Part shown: positions 1-8,591 of the stretch, piece after piece
Layout: every line of letters begins with the position of its first letter
Position numbering within the stretch: the first letter of the stretch is position 1
Assembly: GCA_034002905.1 (NCBI GenBank)
Contig: JAVEZQ010000009.1
Coordinates: 12,229 to 76,228, forward strand
DNA length: 64,000 nt
Reading direction: 5' to 3'
From: UBA8914 sp034002905
Lineage (GTDB): Bacteria; Pseudomonadota; Alphaproteobacteria; UBA9219
Program-made: the position numbers and the translations under genes
The notes under the pieces: model-generated
What the model saw: only the letters and a program-made list of their open reading frames with translations
Databases searched by the model: none
What the model was told of the DNA's origin: nothing

Positions 1-416
1 CGCGCATAAGCGTGATCTTTCCCCCGTTCATCTTGAAGGCGCGCCCCGAACAGAAACGGCCGCTTAACCTGTGTTTCATGGGATAATAGCTTTTTCACGG
101 TGTCCGGCGGCAACACGCAATCGGGATCTAAAAAAAGCAACCGCGTTCCCTGCGCCATCCGCGCACCGAGATTACAAGCCCGACTGAAGCCGATATTCCC
201 CTGTCCTGTAAGCAACCGCACATGTGTGTGCTCCGCAAAACGCGCGTTCAGAGATTCCTCAACAACAGGTTCATTGCCATTATTAACTAGCACCAGTTCG
301 ACATCGTCCCCCTGCGCCAAAACGGCCGTAATAGCCTCTTCCAAAATCGGTCCCGTAAAAAAACTAACCATCACAACAGAAACGGATGGAGTCTTGCCTT
401 GCTCAGTCTCGGACAT
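1..416 (-). CDS. Glycosyltransferase family 2, N-terminal part (runs off left edge)
   Basis: Only the first 138 residues are inside the window. The ATG is the complement of 414-416 (M-S-E-T-E-Q). Residues 11-20 form the first beta strand of a GT-A fold (SVSVVMVSFF), LVLVNNGNEP follows at 41-50, and the metal-binding acidic motif is LLFLDPDC at 93-100. This pattern fits rhamnosyltransferase-like GT2 enzymes that add sugars to O-antigen or capsule. The gene is divergent from rfbB, with a 172-base gap as shared promoter region. A rhamnosyl donor would match the dTDP-rhamnose genes next door, but the acceptor and sugar are inferred, not shown. Confidence 0.85.
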   Translation of the reverse strand, partial: MSETEQGKTPSVSVVMVSFFTGPILEEAITAVLAQGDDVELVLVNNGNEPVVEESLNARFAEHTHVRLLTGQGNIGFSRACNLGARMAQGTRLLFLDPDCVLPPDTVKKLLSHETQVKRPFLFGARLQDERGKDHAYA

Positions 417-588
417 CTTGTCCCCTATTTCTCGATTTTCTGAACCCCGATCTTCCCTAAAAAACATTAACATATTGTAATATCAAGGCAACAAGGTTGA
501 TTTAAGATGGCTTTTTCTTTTGTCTTGATTGGACTTGCCCGCCATTTCCCCCTATCGTAGGGCTCCTTCAAACGGAGTGCGTTTCTTC

Positions 589-1647
589 ATGCAGACCCTT
601 ATCGTAACAGGCGCCGCAGGCTTTATCGGTTCGGCTCTTTGCCGCTATCTCAGAAAAGAGAACCTCGCCCGCCTCATTGGCGTAGATGCCCTCACCTATG
701 CCGGAAGCCGTGAATCTTTGGGCAATCTTCAGGGCGATCCTGATTTTACCTTTGTCCATGCGGACGTGTCTGACGCAGCGCGTCTGTCCGAACTGTTTAT
801 GGAAACGATGCCTGATGGCCTTATCCACCTTGCCGCTGAAACACATGTGGATCGCTCCATCGATACACCGAGCGTCTTTTTGCGCACCAATGTTGTGGGT
901 ACATTCTCACTTTTAGAGACCACACGTATTTATCTGACCCAAATCATGCCGGAGAAACGCAAGTCTTTCCGTTTCTTGCATGTCTCCACCGACGAGGTTT
1001 ACGGCTCTCTTGGCGCAACGGGAACTTTTCATGAGGACACAGCTTATGCGCCCAATTCTCCCTATGCGGCAACAAAAGCTTGCGCAGATCATCTGGTGCG
1101 CGCTTGGCACAAAACCTATGGCCTTCCTGTCATCATCAGCAATTGCTCGAACAATTACGGGCCGCTCCAATTTCCGGAAAAGCTGATCCCCCTATGTATA
1201 ACCAAAGCACTCCACGGTGAAAAGATCCCCGTTTATGGCCATGGCGAGAATGTGCGCGACTGGCTTTATGTCGATGATCACGCCAAAGCCCTGTACACAA
1301 TCCTGACACAGGGACAGACAGGCGAAAAATACAATATCGGCGGGGCCCAAGAGCACCGGAACATCGATCTTGTCACCTCGATTTGCGATATTCTGGACGA
1401 AATGCTTCCCGAATCTTTGTATCGCCCCCACAGAAACCTTATCACTTTTGTCACGGACAGACCCGGCCACGACGAACGCTATGCGATGGACTTTTCCAAA
1501 CTAACCCGTGAATTGGGATGGAAACCCGAAACCTCGTTTGACGAAGGACTACGCAGCACTATCGCGTGGTACCTGAACAACCAGCCTTGGTGCAATGCCA
1601 TCCGCGCCCGCAAATATGCAGGCCAACGTTTAGGCACAGGAGCATAA
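589..1647 (+). CDS. rfbB: dTDP-glucose 4,6-dehydratase
   Basis: The enzyme converts dTDP-glucose to dTDP-4-keto-6-deoxyglucose, the second step of dTDP-L-rhamnose synthesis in the cytosol. The 352-residue protein is an extended SDR with the NAD-binding TGAAGFIG at 7-14, the catalytic Thr-Asp-Glu at 134-136 (HVSTDEVYGS) and the YxxxK pair at Tyr159/Lys163. The start at 589 is chosen over an upstream in-frame ATG at 529 because the glycine motif then sits at the usual distance from the N terminus and CGGAG lies 11 bases upstream. It is first in a tight rfbB-rfbD-rfbA cluster; rfbD starts five bases after its stop. Confidence 0.96.
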   Translation: MQTLIVTGAAGFIGSALCRYLRKENLARLIGVDALTYAGSRESLGNLQGDPDFTFVHADVSDAARLSELFMETMPDGLIHLAAETHVDRSIDTPSVFLRTNVVGTFSLLETTRIYLTQIMPEKRKSFRFLHVSTDEVYGSLGATGTFHEDTAYAPNSPYAATKACADHLVRAWHKTYGLPVIISNCSNNYGPLQFPEKLIPLCITKALHGEKIPVYGHGENVRDWLYVDDHAKALYTILTQGQTGEKYNIGGAQEHRNIDLVTSICDILDEMLPESLYRPHRNLITFVTDRPGHDERYAMDFSKLTRELGWKPETSFDEGLRSTIAWYLNNQPWCNAIRARKYAGQRLGTGA

Positions 1648-1652
1648 GATCG

Positions 1653-2573
1653 ATGGCACATCATAAAATCATGCTTTTTGGCGCTGGCGGGCAAATTGGA
1701 CAAACGATTCAACATCTCGCAAGTCAAAATCAAGCGCCCGTCGGGTGGGAAATCGGTTTCTTTTCACGAAAAGACTGCGACATTACGGACCCTGCGGCCT
1801 TGCGCAACGCGATCCTGTCCTTTGCCCCTGACATGATTATCAATGCAGCGGCCATCACAAATGTCGACGAAGCCGAGAAAAATCGCGACATGGCCGAGGC
1901 CGTCAATTTCCGCGCTGTGGCCCAAATGGCAGCGCATTGTTCGGCCATGGATATCCCCATGATCCATCTGTCCACCGACTATGTCTTTGACGGACGCGAG
2001 AATACGCCTTACCGCGAAGATGCCGCGATGAACCCCATCAATATTTACGGCGCAACCAAAATGATGGCCGAGGAATCGCTGCGCCACGAACTAGCGTGGC
2101 ATGTGATTTTGCGCATCTCTTCCGTCTTTGGGCCGTTTGGTCACAATATTCTGACCAAAGCACTGGAAAAGATCGAGAGGGAAGACGAGCTACGTTTTGT
2201 CACCGATATCGTCAGCGCCCCCACAGCCGCTCTTGACGTCGTCCGCACAATATGTGCCGTTGGTGCACAAGTTTTGGCCGGAAAAGCCGGAGGCTATGGC
2301 ACTTTCCATTACTGTGGCACGCCTGCTTGTTCCCGCTATGATTTTATCAATGCTGTGATGGAGCGCTATGCACCCTATACCGCCCGACGCCCCAAGATTA
2401 CCGCGACCGTCTGTGCAGAGTTTATTGACTCAGCGCCACGACCCGCTTATTCCATTTTGGACTGCCAAAAGATCCGCACGGTCTATGGCCTCCCTCAACC
2501 TTTATGGCAAGCCGGGCTGGACGAAGCCCTCCGACTCCTTGCCATTCCCGGCAGGATTCCACACACTCTATGA
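1653..2573 (+). CDS. rfbD: dTDP-4-dehydrorhamnose reductase
   Basis: This 306-residue SDR family protein performs the last reduction to dTDP-L-rhamnose. It shows a glycine-rich GAGGQIG near residue 10, the STDYVFDG strand and a YGATK catalytic pair, all typical of RmlD. The ATG at 1653 follows the rfbB stop after five bases, and its own stop overlaps the rfbA start in an ATGA, so translation is probably coupled. The 3,5-epimerase (RmlC), which acts between RfbB and RfbD, is not in the window, so it must lie elsewhere or a different 6-deoxyhexose is made. Confidence 0.95.
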   Translation: MAHHKIMLFGAGGQIGQTIQHLASQNQAPVGWEIGFFSRKDCDITDPAALRNAILSFAPDMIINAAAITNVDEAEKNRDMAEAVNFRAVAQMAAHCSAMDIPMIHLSTDYVFDGRENTPYREDAAMNPINIYGATKMMAEESLRHELAWHVILRISSVFGPFGHNILTKALEKIEREDELRFVTDIVSAPTAALDVVRTICAVGAQVLAGKAGGYGTFHYCGTPACSRYDFINAVMERYAPYTARRPKITATVCAEFIDSAPRPAYSILDCQKIRTVYGLPQPLWQAGLDEALRLLAIPGRIPHTL

Positions 2574-3445
2574 CCAAAAAAGCCATCATTCTGGCCGGCG
2601 GGACAGGAACGCGACTCTTTCCCGCAACGCGTGCGCTCAGCAAACAGCTGATGCCCGTCTATGATAAACCGATGATTTATTATCCGCTCAGCACCATCAT
2701 GCTGGCGGGTATTCAGGACATTCTGATTATCAGCACACCACGCGACCTCCCCCTTTTTCAGGAGCTCTTAGGTGATGGAAGCCAATGGGGTCTCTCCCTT
2801 TCTTACGCGCCGCAGCCGCAGCAAAATGGACTGGCCGAAGCTTTTATCATTGGCGAATCCTTTATCAACGGCGACAAAGTCGCGCTTATCCTTGGCGACA
2901 ATTTGTTTTATGGTCAGGGTCTCGAAGAGCTTCTCAGGCAGGGCGCGACAAACAGCAAAGGCTCCAGCGTTTTTGCCTATCGCGTCGCCAATCCGCAAAG
3001 CTATGGCGTGATCAAATACGATGCGCACAAACAACCCGTCGATTTTATCGAAAAACCCAAAAACCCGCCCTCCTCTTGGGTTCTGACCGGTTTGTATTTT
3101 TACGACCAACAGGTTGTTGATATTGCCAAAAGCCTCAAACCTTCGCCGCGCGGCGAACTTGAGATCACTGATATCAACAAAATTTATCTGACGAAAAAGC
3201 AAATCGAGGTCATGCGTCTGGGTCGCGGCTATGCGTGGCTTGACACAGGCACACATGATTCGCTGGCCAGTGCGACGGAGTTTGTCCGGCTAATCGAAGC
3301 GCGCCAGAATATCAAAATCGGCTGCCCCGAAGAAATCGCCTTTAAACGCGGCTTGATTGATGCAGAACAGGTTCTTAAAATTGCCCATGAATCCGGCGAA
3401 ACGCCCTATGCCAGCTACCTTAAACGCCTTATCGAAAGCGAATAA
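2570..3445 (+). CDS. rfbA: Glucose-1-phosphate thymidylyltransferase
   Basis: It joins glucose-1-phosphate to dTTP, giving dTDP-glucose, the committed step of dTDP-rhamnose synthesis. The 291-residue length is normal for RmlA. The nucleotide-binding LAGGTGTRLFPAT is at residues 8-20, followed by the KQLMPVYDKPMIYYPL segment that closes over the sugar phosphate. The start at 2570 overlaps the rfbD stop by an ATGA. The next gene begins four bases after its stop, so the cluster continues into the hydrolase. dTDP-rhamnose feedback inhibition is known for the family but cannot be judged here. Confidence 0.96.
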   Translation: MTKKAIILAGGTGTRLFPATRALSKQLMPVYDKPMIYYPLSTIMLAGIQDILIISTPRDLPLFQELLGDGSQWGLSLSYAPQPQQNGLAEAFIIGESFINGDKVALILGDNLFYGQGLEELLRQGATNSKGSSVFAYRVANPQSYGVIKYDAHKQPVDFIEKPKNPPSSWVLTGLYFYDQQVVDIAKSLKPSPRGELEITDINKIYLTKKQIEVMRLGRGYAWLDTGTHDSLASATEFVRLIEARQNIKIGCPEEIAFKRGLIDAEQVLKIAHESGETPYASYLKRLIESE

Positions 3446-3449
3446 GCCT

Positions 3450-4190
3450 ATGCTCCCGCTTCAGGAAAAAGAGTTTGCTGTTTCTACACCGGATGGCAAG
3501 ACCATCTATGGAATCCTGACGCAGTCGCCCATTGATACGCGCAAGCTTTTGATCCTGTCTCATGGCCTGACCGGCTGTATGGACGAGCATATGCATATGG
3601 AGGCCAAGCGCTTTTTCTCCAACAACGGCTACGACGTAGTGCGTTTCAATTACTACGGACCGCAAGACGATGCCCGCAAGATGGAAGAAACGACGCTGGC
3701 TCTTCACGCGCAAGACCTGAATCAAATCTGTGATCATTTCCGTCCCAACTATGACAAACTTTTTATCGCCGGACATTCCTATGGCGGACTCACTCTTGTT
3801 GTCGCTAATCCTCTGGCTACGGCCTTGAGTTTCTGGGACTCCTCTTTCACACCGTTTAAAGGTTTTATGGAAAAGGAAGCCAAGAAACTGGATGGCACCC
3901 CCTTTTATACGATCGGTTGGGGCACTTCCGTCCTGATGGGCGCGGCCATGTATGACGAAGCGCTAGAAATGGACAGCAAGGCCGACGCGCTGGCCAAGAA
4001 AATTACTACGCCGTCTCAGGTAATATTGGCTGGCGATCAGAGCGAAAACCCCGTCCGCATGGCTTTATATGAAGCCCTCGCCTGCCCCCGCCAGCTTGAA
4101 GAAATCGACCGCGCCGATCATTGCTTTACGCACGGCGATACGCTTTATACGCTGTTTAAACGGACCCTTTCTTGGTTTGAACAATTCTGA
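3450..4190 (+). CDS. Alpha/beta hydrolase
   Basis: This 246-residue protein has the alpha/beta hydrolase fold of serine esterase/aminopeptidase S33-like enzymes. The oxyanion-side motif LSHGLTG is at about 37-42, the nucleophile elbow GHSYGG places Ser110 as nucleophile, an Asp lies in VILAGDQSENP near 204, and the likely catalytic His is in RADHCFTHGD near the C terminus. There is no signal peptide, so it should be cytosolic. It sits four bases after rfbA and eight before the WecA-like gene, suggesting a role in polysaccharide assembly, perhaps ester or acyl removal. The substrate is unknown. Confidence 0.8.
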   Translation: MLPLQEKEFAVSTPDGKTIYGILTQSPIDTRKLLILSHGLTGCMDEHMHMEAKRFFSNNGYDVVRFNYYGPQDDARKMEETTLALHAQDLNQICDHFRPNYDKLFIAGHSYGGLTLVVANPLATALSFWDSSFTPFKGFMEKEAKKLDGTPFYTIGWGTSVLMGAAMYDEALEMDSKADALAKKITTPSQVILAGDQSENPVRMALYEALACPRQLEEIDRADHCFTHGDTLYTLFKRTLSWFEQF

Positions 4191-4198
4191 GCCCCCAC

Positions 4199-5191
4199 AT
4201 GTTCGACGCCCTCTTGCTCTTTTTTATCCTGACGTCTATGGCGCTGAGCGCCCTTTTAACGGCTCTGGTTCGCAAGATCCTGCTCAAACGGCAAATGATG
4301 GACATCCCCAACGAACGCAGCATGCACAAAGTGCCTGTCCCCCGTGGCGGCGGTCTTGCTATAGTTGCCGTAATCTTGGCCGGACTCCTTTTTGCCTATC
4401 CCAACGCATATTTACTCGGTGGAACTTTGCTTCTGGCAACAATCTCGCTCATTGACGACAAAAAGGGGTTGAAGGCGAGCTTGCGGCTCTTCTTCCATCT
4501 CGTTGCCGCCGTGATTGGTTTGTTAGCATTGGGACATAATAATTTGCTTTTCGGCGGCGTCCTTCCCGTATGGATCGACCATGCCTTGCTTGTCCTCGGG
4601 TGGGCGTGGTTTATGAACCTGTACAACTTCATGGATGGTATTGACGGCATTACTGGCACACAGACCATCACCACAGCCTCGGCTGTCATGATTGTCATTG
4701 CATCGGCTCATTTGGATATTCCTTTTGGTGACTATTTCCTCATAGCCTTTATCATTGGTGCCTGTAGCGGGTTCCTTTTTTTCAACTGGCCCCCCGCCAA
4801 AATCTTTATGGGCGATGTCGGCAGCGTGCCGCTTGGCTTTTTAATGGGATACCTGTTTTTACGTTTAGCCTGTGACGGGCATCTTCTTTCCGCCCTCCTC
4901 ATCCCTTTATATTATCTGGCCGATAGCGGGATCACACTGGTCCGCCGCGCCCTACGACGCGAAAAGATATGGCAAGCCCATCGTCAGCATTTCTATCAAC
5001 GCGCTACCTTGGGCGAAGGGGGCCCGAAAAAAGTACTGTTTTCAATTCTCCTTGCCAATATCGGACTTGTTTTCGCCAGCGAAACGGCGTTGTCTCGCCC
5101 TTGGCTTGGCTCTTTAGTTGGTGTAGGTATCGTACTCGCGCTTCTGGCCCGACTCAGCTTGAGTGCAAGAAAAAACCAAACAAACAGATAG
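4199..5191 (+). CDS. WecA/MraY-family undecaprenyl-phosphate sugar-1-phosphate transferase
   Basis: This 330-residue inner-membrane enzyme moves a sugar-1-phosphate from a UDP-sugar onto undecaprenyl phosphate, starting synthesis of a lipid-linked glycan. About ten hydrophobic segments are visible. Family motifs include the cytoplasmic IPNERSMHK plus PRGGG, LIDDKKGL, the catalytic-loop NFMDGIDG and FMGDVGSVPLG. It is too divergent from MraY proper and lies in a polysaccharide cluster, so a WecA-like role (O antigen, capsule or exopolysaccharide) is preferred. The ATG at 4199 is eight bases after the hydrolase stop. The exact sugar is not determinable. Confidence 0.88.
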   Translation: MFDALLLFFILTSMALSALLTALVRKILLKRQMMDIPNERSMHKVPVPRGGGLAIVAVILAGLLFAYPNAYLLGGTLLLATISLIDDKKGLKASLRLFFHLVAAVIGLLALGHNNLLFGGVLPVWIDHALLVLGWAWFMNLYNFMDGIDGITGTQTITTASAVMIVIASAHLDIPFGDYFLIAFIIGACSGFLFFNWPPAKIFMGDVGSVPLGFLMGYLFLRLACDGHLLSALLIPLYYLADSGITLVRRALRREKIWQAHRQHFYQRATLGEGGPKKVLFSILLANIGLVFASETALSRPWLGSLVGVGIVLALLARLSLSARKNQTNR

Positions 5192-5200
5192 ACCTCTTTC

Positions 5201-7105
5201 ATGTCTTTGCGCCCCCGTCTTCCCCGTTTTAACCGCCATATGCTCGCCTTTGCACACGACACGACCGTTGCCGCTGCATCTTATATTCTGGCGCTCTACC
5301 TACGGCTTGGCGACGATGTCATGCATTTGTCTTTGAGCCAGATTCTTGCCGGTATGTCTGTTTTTACCGTAACTTGCGCTGTTGTGTTTTGGTTCAGCAA
5401 TCTCTATCGCGGCATTTGGGCCTTTTCATCCCTGACGGACCTTAAGCAGATTCTCAAGGCTGTCACCATCGCCGTGGTGACCTTTACCATGGCGTCCTTT
5501 TTCATCATGCGTCTGGATGGCGTTCCTCGCACGCTCCCCTTCATTGTCTGGTTTATCCTGATGGCAGGTATGGGCGGTGCGCGATTACTCCTGCGTCTTT
5601 CACGCGAACGCCGGCTCAATGTTTTGTGGGAACGTTCAGGTGGTGGCCGTGTCAATATTCTCCTCTTTGGCGCTGGTGATGAAGCTGATCTTTTTATTCG
5701 TGCTGTCAGCAGCAACCCCCAAGCTCCCTTTAAAATTGTCGGCATTATCGGCGAAAATGCCAAGCGTGTGGGCCGTCGCGTTCACGGTATTGAGGTTCTT
5801 GGCACCGCGGAGGAGTTATCAGATATCATCGAAAGCCTGCGCGAACATGGGTGTGCTCCCAGCCGCCTTGTCATGACACGTTCAGGCGCCCGCATGAATG
5901 CCGCCGTGACGACATCCCTGCTCGACAAATGCACGGAGCTGGGCATGACGCTTGCCCGTCTGCCCGCCCTGACGGAGCTGCAGGACAATTTACAATCAGG
6001 CAACGCCTTTCGCGAACAGCCTCTCGCCCTTGAGGATTTGCTGGGACGGCCGGAAACAAAGCTGAACCGCACAGCCATCGACGCGCTGATCAAGGGACAA
6101 AAAGTTATTGTCACGGGGTCAGGCGGCTCGATTGGCTCAGAGCTTGTCAGGCAAATCGCAGCCCTTTCTCCGTCTCTCCTGATTCTGGTCGAGTTTTGCG
6201 AATTTAATTTATACAAGATCGAAATGGAGGTACGCGAAACCTTCCCCCTTCTCAACACATGCGCCTATATCGCCGATGTGAGAGACATGGCCCGCCTGAC
6301 CCAAATCTTCCGCGATGAAAAGCCCGACCTTGTTTTCCATGCAGCAGCCATCAAGCATGTGCCCTTGTCCGAATCCAACGTGCGCGAAGCGATCCTCACC
6401 AATGTGATCGGCACGCGCTTTGTTGCCGACTGCGCGGCCAAGGCCAATGTCAAAGCCATGGTGATGATCTCAACCGACAAGGCCGTGAATCCGACCAATG
6501 TTATGGGGGCTACCAAACGCCTTGCCGAGATGTATATTCAGGCGCTTGACCTGCTGTCGCCCTCTTCACGGTTTGTGACCGTACGCTTTGGCAATGTGCT
6601 AGGCTCCACAGGGTCGGTTGTACCGCGCTTTCAAGACCAAATTGCCAAGGGCGGCCCCATTACCGTCACACACCCCGACATCACACGCTATTTCATGACA
6701 ATCCGTGAAGCGGTCGAGCTTGTGCTTCAGGCTTCAGCTCTCGGCATCGAGCCGGGCGACCAACGCGGCAAAGTTATGGTTTTGGATATGGGCCATCCGG
6801 TCAAAATCGCCGATCTGGCCCGCCAAATGATCCGTCTTGCCGGCTATAAACCCGATGAAGACATCCATATCACCTATACCGGCTTGCGTCCCGGAGAGAA
6901 AATGTATGAGGAGCTGTTCGATTCACAGGAAGAATTGATCCCTTCGGCAGCAGACGGCGTGCGTTTGGCTAAAACGCCAACCATCGAGCTGCCACAGCTC
7001 CAACAATCGCTCAACAGCTTTGCGACGTTGCTTCAGGCTGGGATGACCGAAGCCGCGGCCACTGCCCGCCTTGAAGAGCTGGTGCCGACATTCAAGCATA
7101 AATAA
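5201..7105 (+). CDS. FlaA1/CapD-like membrane nucleotide-sugar 4,6-dehydratase
   Basis: This is a 634-residue protein of the WbpM/CapD type. About four transmembrane helices fill the first 130 residues. A first Rossmann domain follows (ILLFGAGDEADLF), then a second SDR domain with TGSGGSIGSE near 304-313 and the catalytic STDKAVNP...NVMGATKR, where Met stands in place of Tyr in MxxxK, as is known for this family. Such enzymes convert UDP-GlcNAc to UDP-4-keto-6-deoxy sugars such as UDP-QuiNAc precursors. It follows the WecA-like gene by nine bases, so the two probably make the primer sugar for the same glycan. Confidence 0.92.
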   Translation: MSLRPRLPRFNRHMLAFAHDTTVAAASYILALYLRLGDDVMHLSLSQILAGMSVFTVTCAVVFWFSNLYRGIWAFSSLTDLKQILKAVTIAVVTFTMASFFIMRLDGVPRTLPFIVWFILMAGMGGARLLLRLSRERRLNVLWERSGGGRVNILLFGAGDEADLFIRAVSSNPQAPFKIVGIIGENAKRVGRRVHGIEVLGTAEELSDIIESLREHGCAPSRLVMTRSGARMNAAVTTSLLDKCTELGMTLARLPALTELQDNLQSGNAFREQPLALEDLLGRPETKLNRTAIDALIKGQKVIVTGSGGSIGSELVRQIAALSPSLLILVEFCEFNLYKIEMEVRETFPLLNTCAYIADVRDMARLTQIFRDEKPDLVFHAAAIKHVPLSESNVREAILTNVIGTRFVADCAAKANVKAMVMISTDKAVNPTNVMGATKRLAEMYIQALDLLSPSSRFVTVRFGNVLGSTGSVVPRFQDQIAKGGPITVTHPDITRYFMTIREAVELVLQASALGIEPGDQRGKVMVLDMGHPVKIADLARQMIRLAGYKPDEDIHITYTGLRPGEKMYEELFDSQEELIPSAADGVRLAKTPTIELPQLQQSLNSFATLLQAGMTEAAATARLEELVPTFKHK

Positions 7106-7355
7106 ATCAATCAGCCACATCTTCCCCCGATAAACTGTCGCCAAAATCTTACACTGATAGAAATTTTGGATTTGTCTTTGCCAAAGGAATAAAGCAGGTT
7201 GTTTACTTTCATTTAAAAGTGAACGCGTTAACCTTAACCTAGCAAACGAATCAATTTTATATTTTTTTACTTTCTCTCTTCCCTTTTCGAGTCAAAAGGA
7301 ATAAATGGATGCGACAAGAGATACCGCATAGAATCATTTTAGTCTAGGGTTGGGC

Positions 7356-8462
7356 ATGCAAAGCACACCGACAGAAACTCTTGTTTTTCAGCCTTCTTCT
7401 TTCACTCTTCCTGCGCCCGCACCGAGCCTTGCCAATCTTGAAAGGCCAATCCTGCATGTGGGCATTACACTCGACGCGCTCTTTGATTTCGGCAACGCAA
7501 AGCGTGTAAAAAAGGAGCAAGGCGTTGACGCCTACCTTGCTTATATGCGCCAAAAGATCCACGCCCCCCTTGCCCCCAGACAGGGGCTTTCTTTTATCAA
7601 AGATATGCTGAGCTTTAATGCGTCTGGGGAGGTCCCTCTCGTTCAAGTTTCTCTTTTCTCCTATGAAAAAGCCGCTGTTTACGCCCGAGCTATGCAAAGT
7701 CTTTATCATTATGGCGTTCTTGATCGTTCACGCGCTGTTCAGGAGCAGGGTCTTGTCGTCAAAGGCAAAAAAGATGCCTTTAAGCGCCATGTCCTCAATG
7801 GTGGTAAATGCGATCTTTACCTTTCCACAAAGCGGCAAGAAGTCATTTCGCTCCTTGATGCAGGTCTGCCGGCGGTTCATATTAATCCTAAGACAATTGA
7901 TGAACAGAGCCTTGCCCCAAAGCAAGAAGTCGTTGCTGCGTTTGATTACGACCGGGTCTTGGGCATTGCCATCGCCTTTGACAGTGCAGCAGGAAAACAT
8001 GTGGAGAATGGCCACTACACACAGGCCAGAGGCGTTATGCCTGCGCGACGTTGGGAACATCGAAATCGGAACAAAACGATCGATTCCGGTCCGATTGCCC
8101 CCTTTTACGACAAACTCTATATTGTGCGTGCTATTGCTGCCCAGAAGGATACTGTGCCAGATCTTTCACTCGCTGTTATCACAGCACGCGTTGGGATATC
8201 TGCCCACCGTGCAGTGAATACCCTTCAAGCGCAACAAAGAACCCCTAATGTTTTTATAGGTGTGGGCGACGGAAGCAAAGGACCGCAAGTCAAAAAAGTC
8301 GGAGCCAGCCTCTTTATCGACGATGTGCCCAAATATCTGGACCAAGTCCAGAAAAGCAGCCCCGAAACGCTCGGTGCGCAAGCTCCTTGGCGCGATTCAC
8401 ATCTCTTGCGTCTTCAGGCTACAGGAAAATACCACAATCTTCATACGGCCAAAGTGCTTTAA
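7356..8462 (+). CDS. 5'-nucleotidase family protein (PF06189-like)
   Basis: The 368-residue protein matches the bacterial/eukaryotic cytosolic 5'-nucleotidase family PF06189 in motif order: LHVGITLDALFDF, a Y-x-A-Y region, LVQVSLFSYEKA, SLYHYGVLDRSRA, CDLYLST, AAFDYDRVLG, LAVITARVG and a terminal SLFIDDVP. The predicted reaction is dephosphorylation of nucleoside monophosphates in the cytosol. The start at 7356 (ATG) is preferred to the TTG two codons earlier, with AGGG about six bases upstream. It stands alone, 250 bases after the sugar cluster, and ends before a clear hairpin. Assignment rests on remembered family consensus. Confidence 0.75.
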   Translation: MQSTPTETLVFQPSSFTLPAPAPSLANLERPILHVGITLDALFDFGNAKRVKKEQGVDAYLAYMRQKIHAPLAPRQGLSFIKDMLSFNASGEVPLVQVSLFSYEKAAVYARAMQSLYHYGVLDRSRAVQEQGLVVKGKKDAFKRHVLNGGKCDLYLSTKRQEVISLLDAGLPAVHINPKTIDEQSLAPKQEVVAAFDYDRVLGIAIAFDSAAGKHVENGHYTQARGVMPARRWEHRNRNKTIDSGPIAPFYDKLYIVRAIAAQKDTVPDLSLAVITARVGISAHRAVNTLQAQQRTPNVFIGVGDGSKGPQVKKVGASLFIDDVPKYLDQVQKSSPETLGAQAPWRDSHLLRLQATGKYHNLHTAKVL

Positions 8463-8522
8463 CAAAGATTTTCCTCCAATATCTTGCTTTTCAAGGGCGC
8501 AATACCCATGTAAAAGTCTGAT

Positions 8523-8546
8523 GGAGCGCCGCATCGGCGCTCCTTT
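8523..8546 (+). terminator. Hairpin after the 5'-nucleotidase gene
   Basis: Perfect 9-base arms GGAGCGCCG (8523-8531) and CGGCGCTCC (8535-8543) with a CAT loop, followed by only TTT. It lies 60 bases after the stop codon and about 50 before secA. The U tract is short, so termination may be partial. Confidence 0.65.
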
Positions 8547-8591
8547 CATGATGGATGACCCATTCCATCTTGTTTTACCGAGGTTTTTTCT

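Noticed and set aside
100..480. Plus-strand open frame of 126 codons at the left edge
   Set aside because: The minus-strand frame over the same bases is a clear family 2 glycosyltransferase start; the plus frame has no family features.
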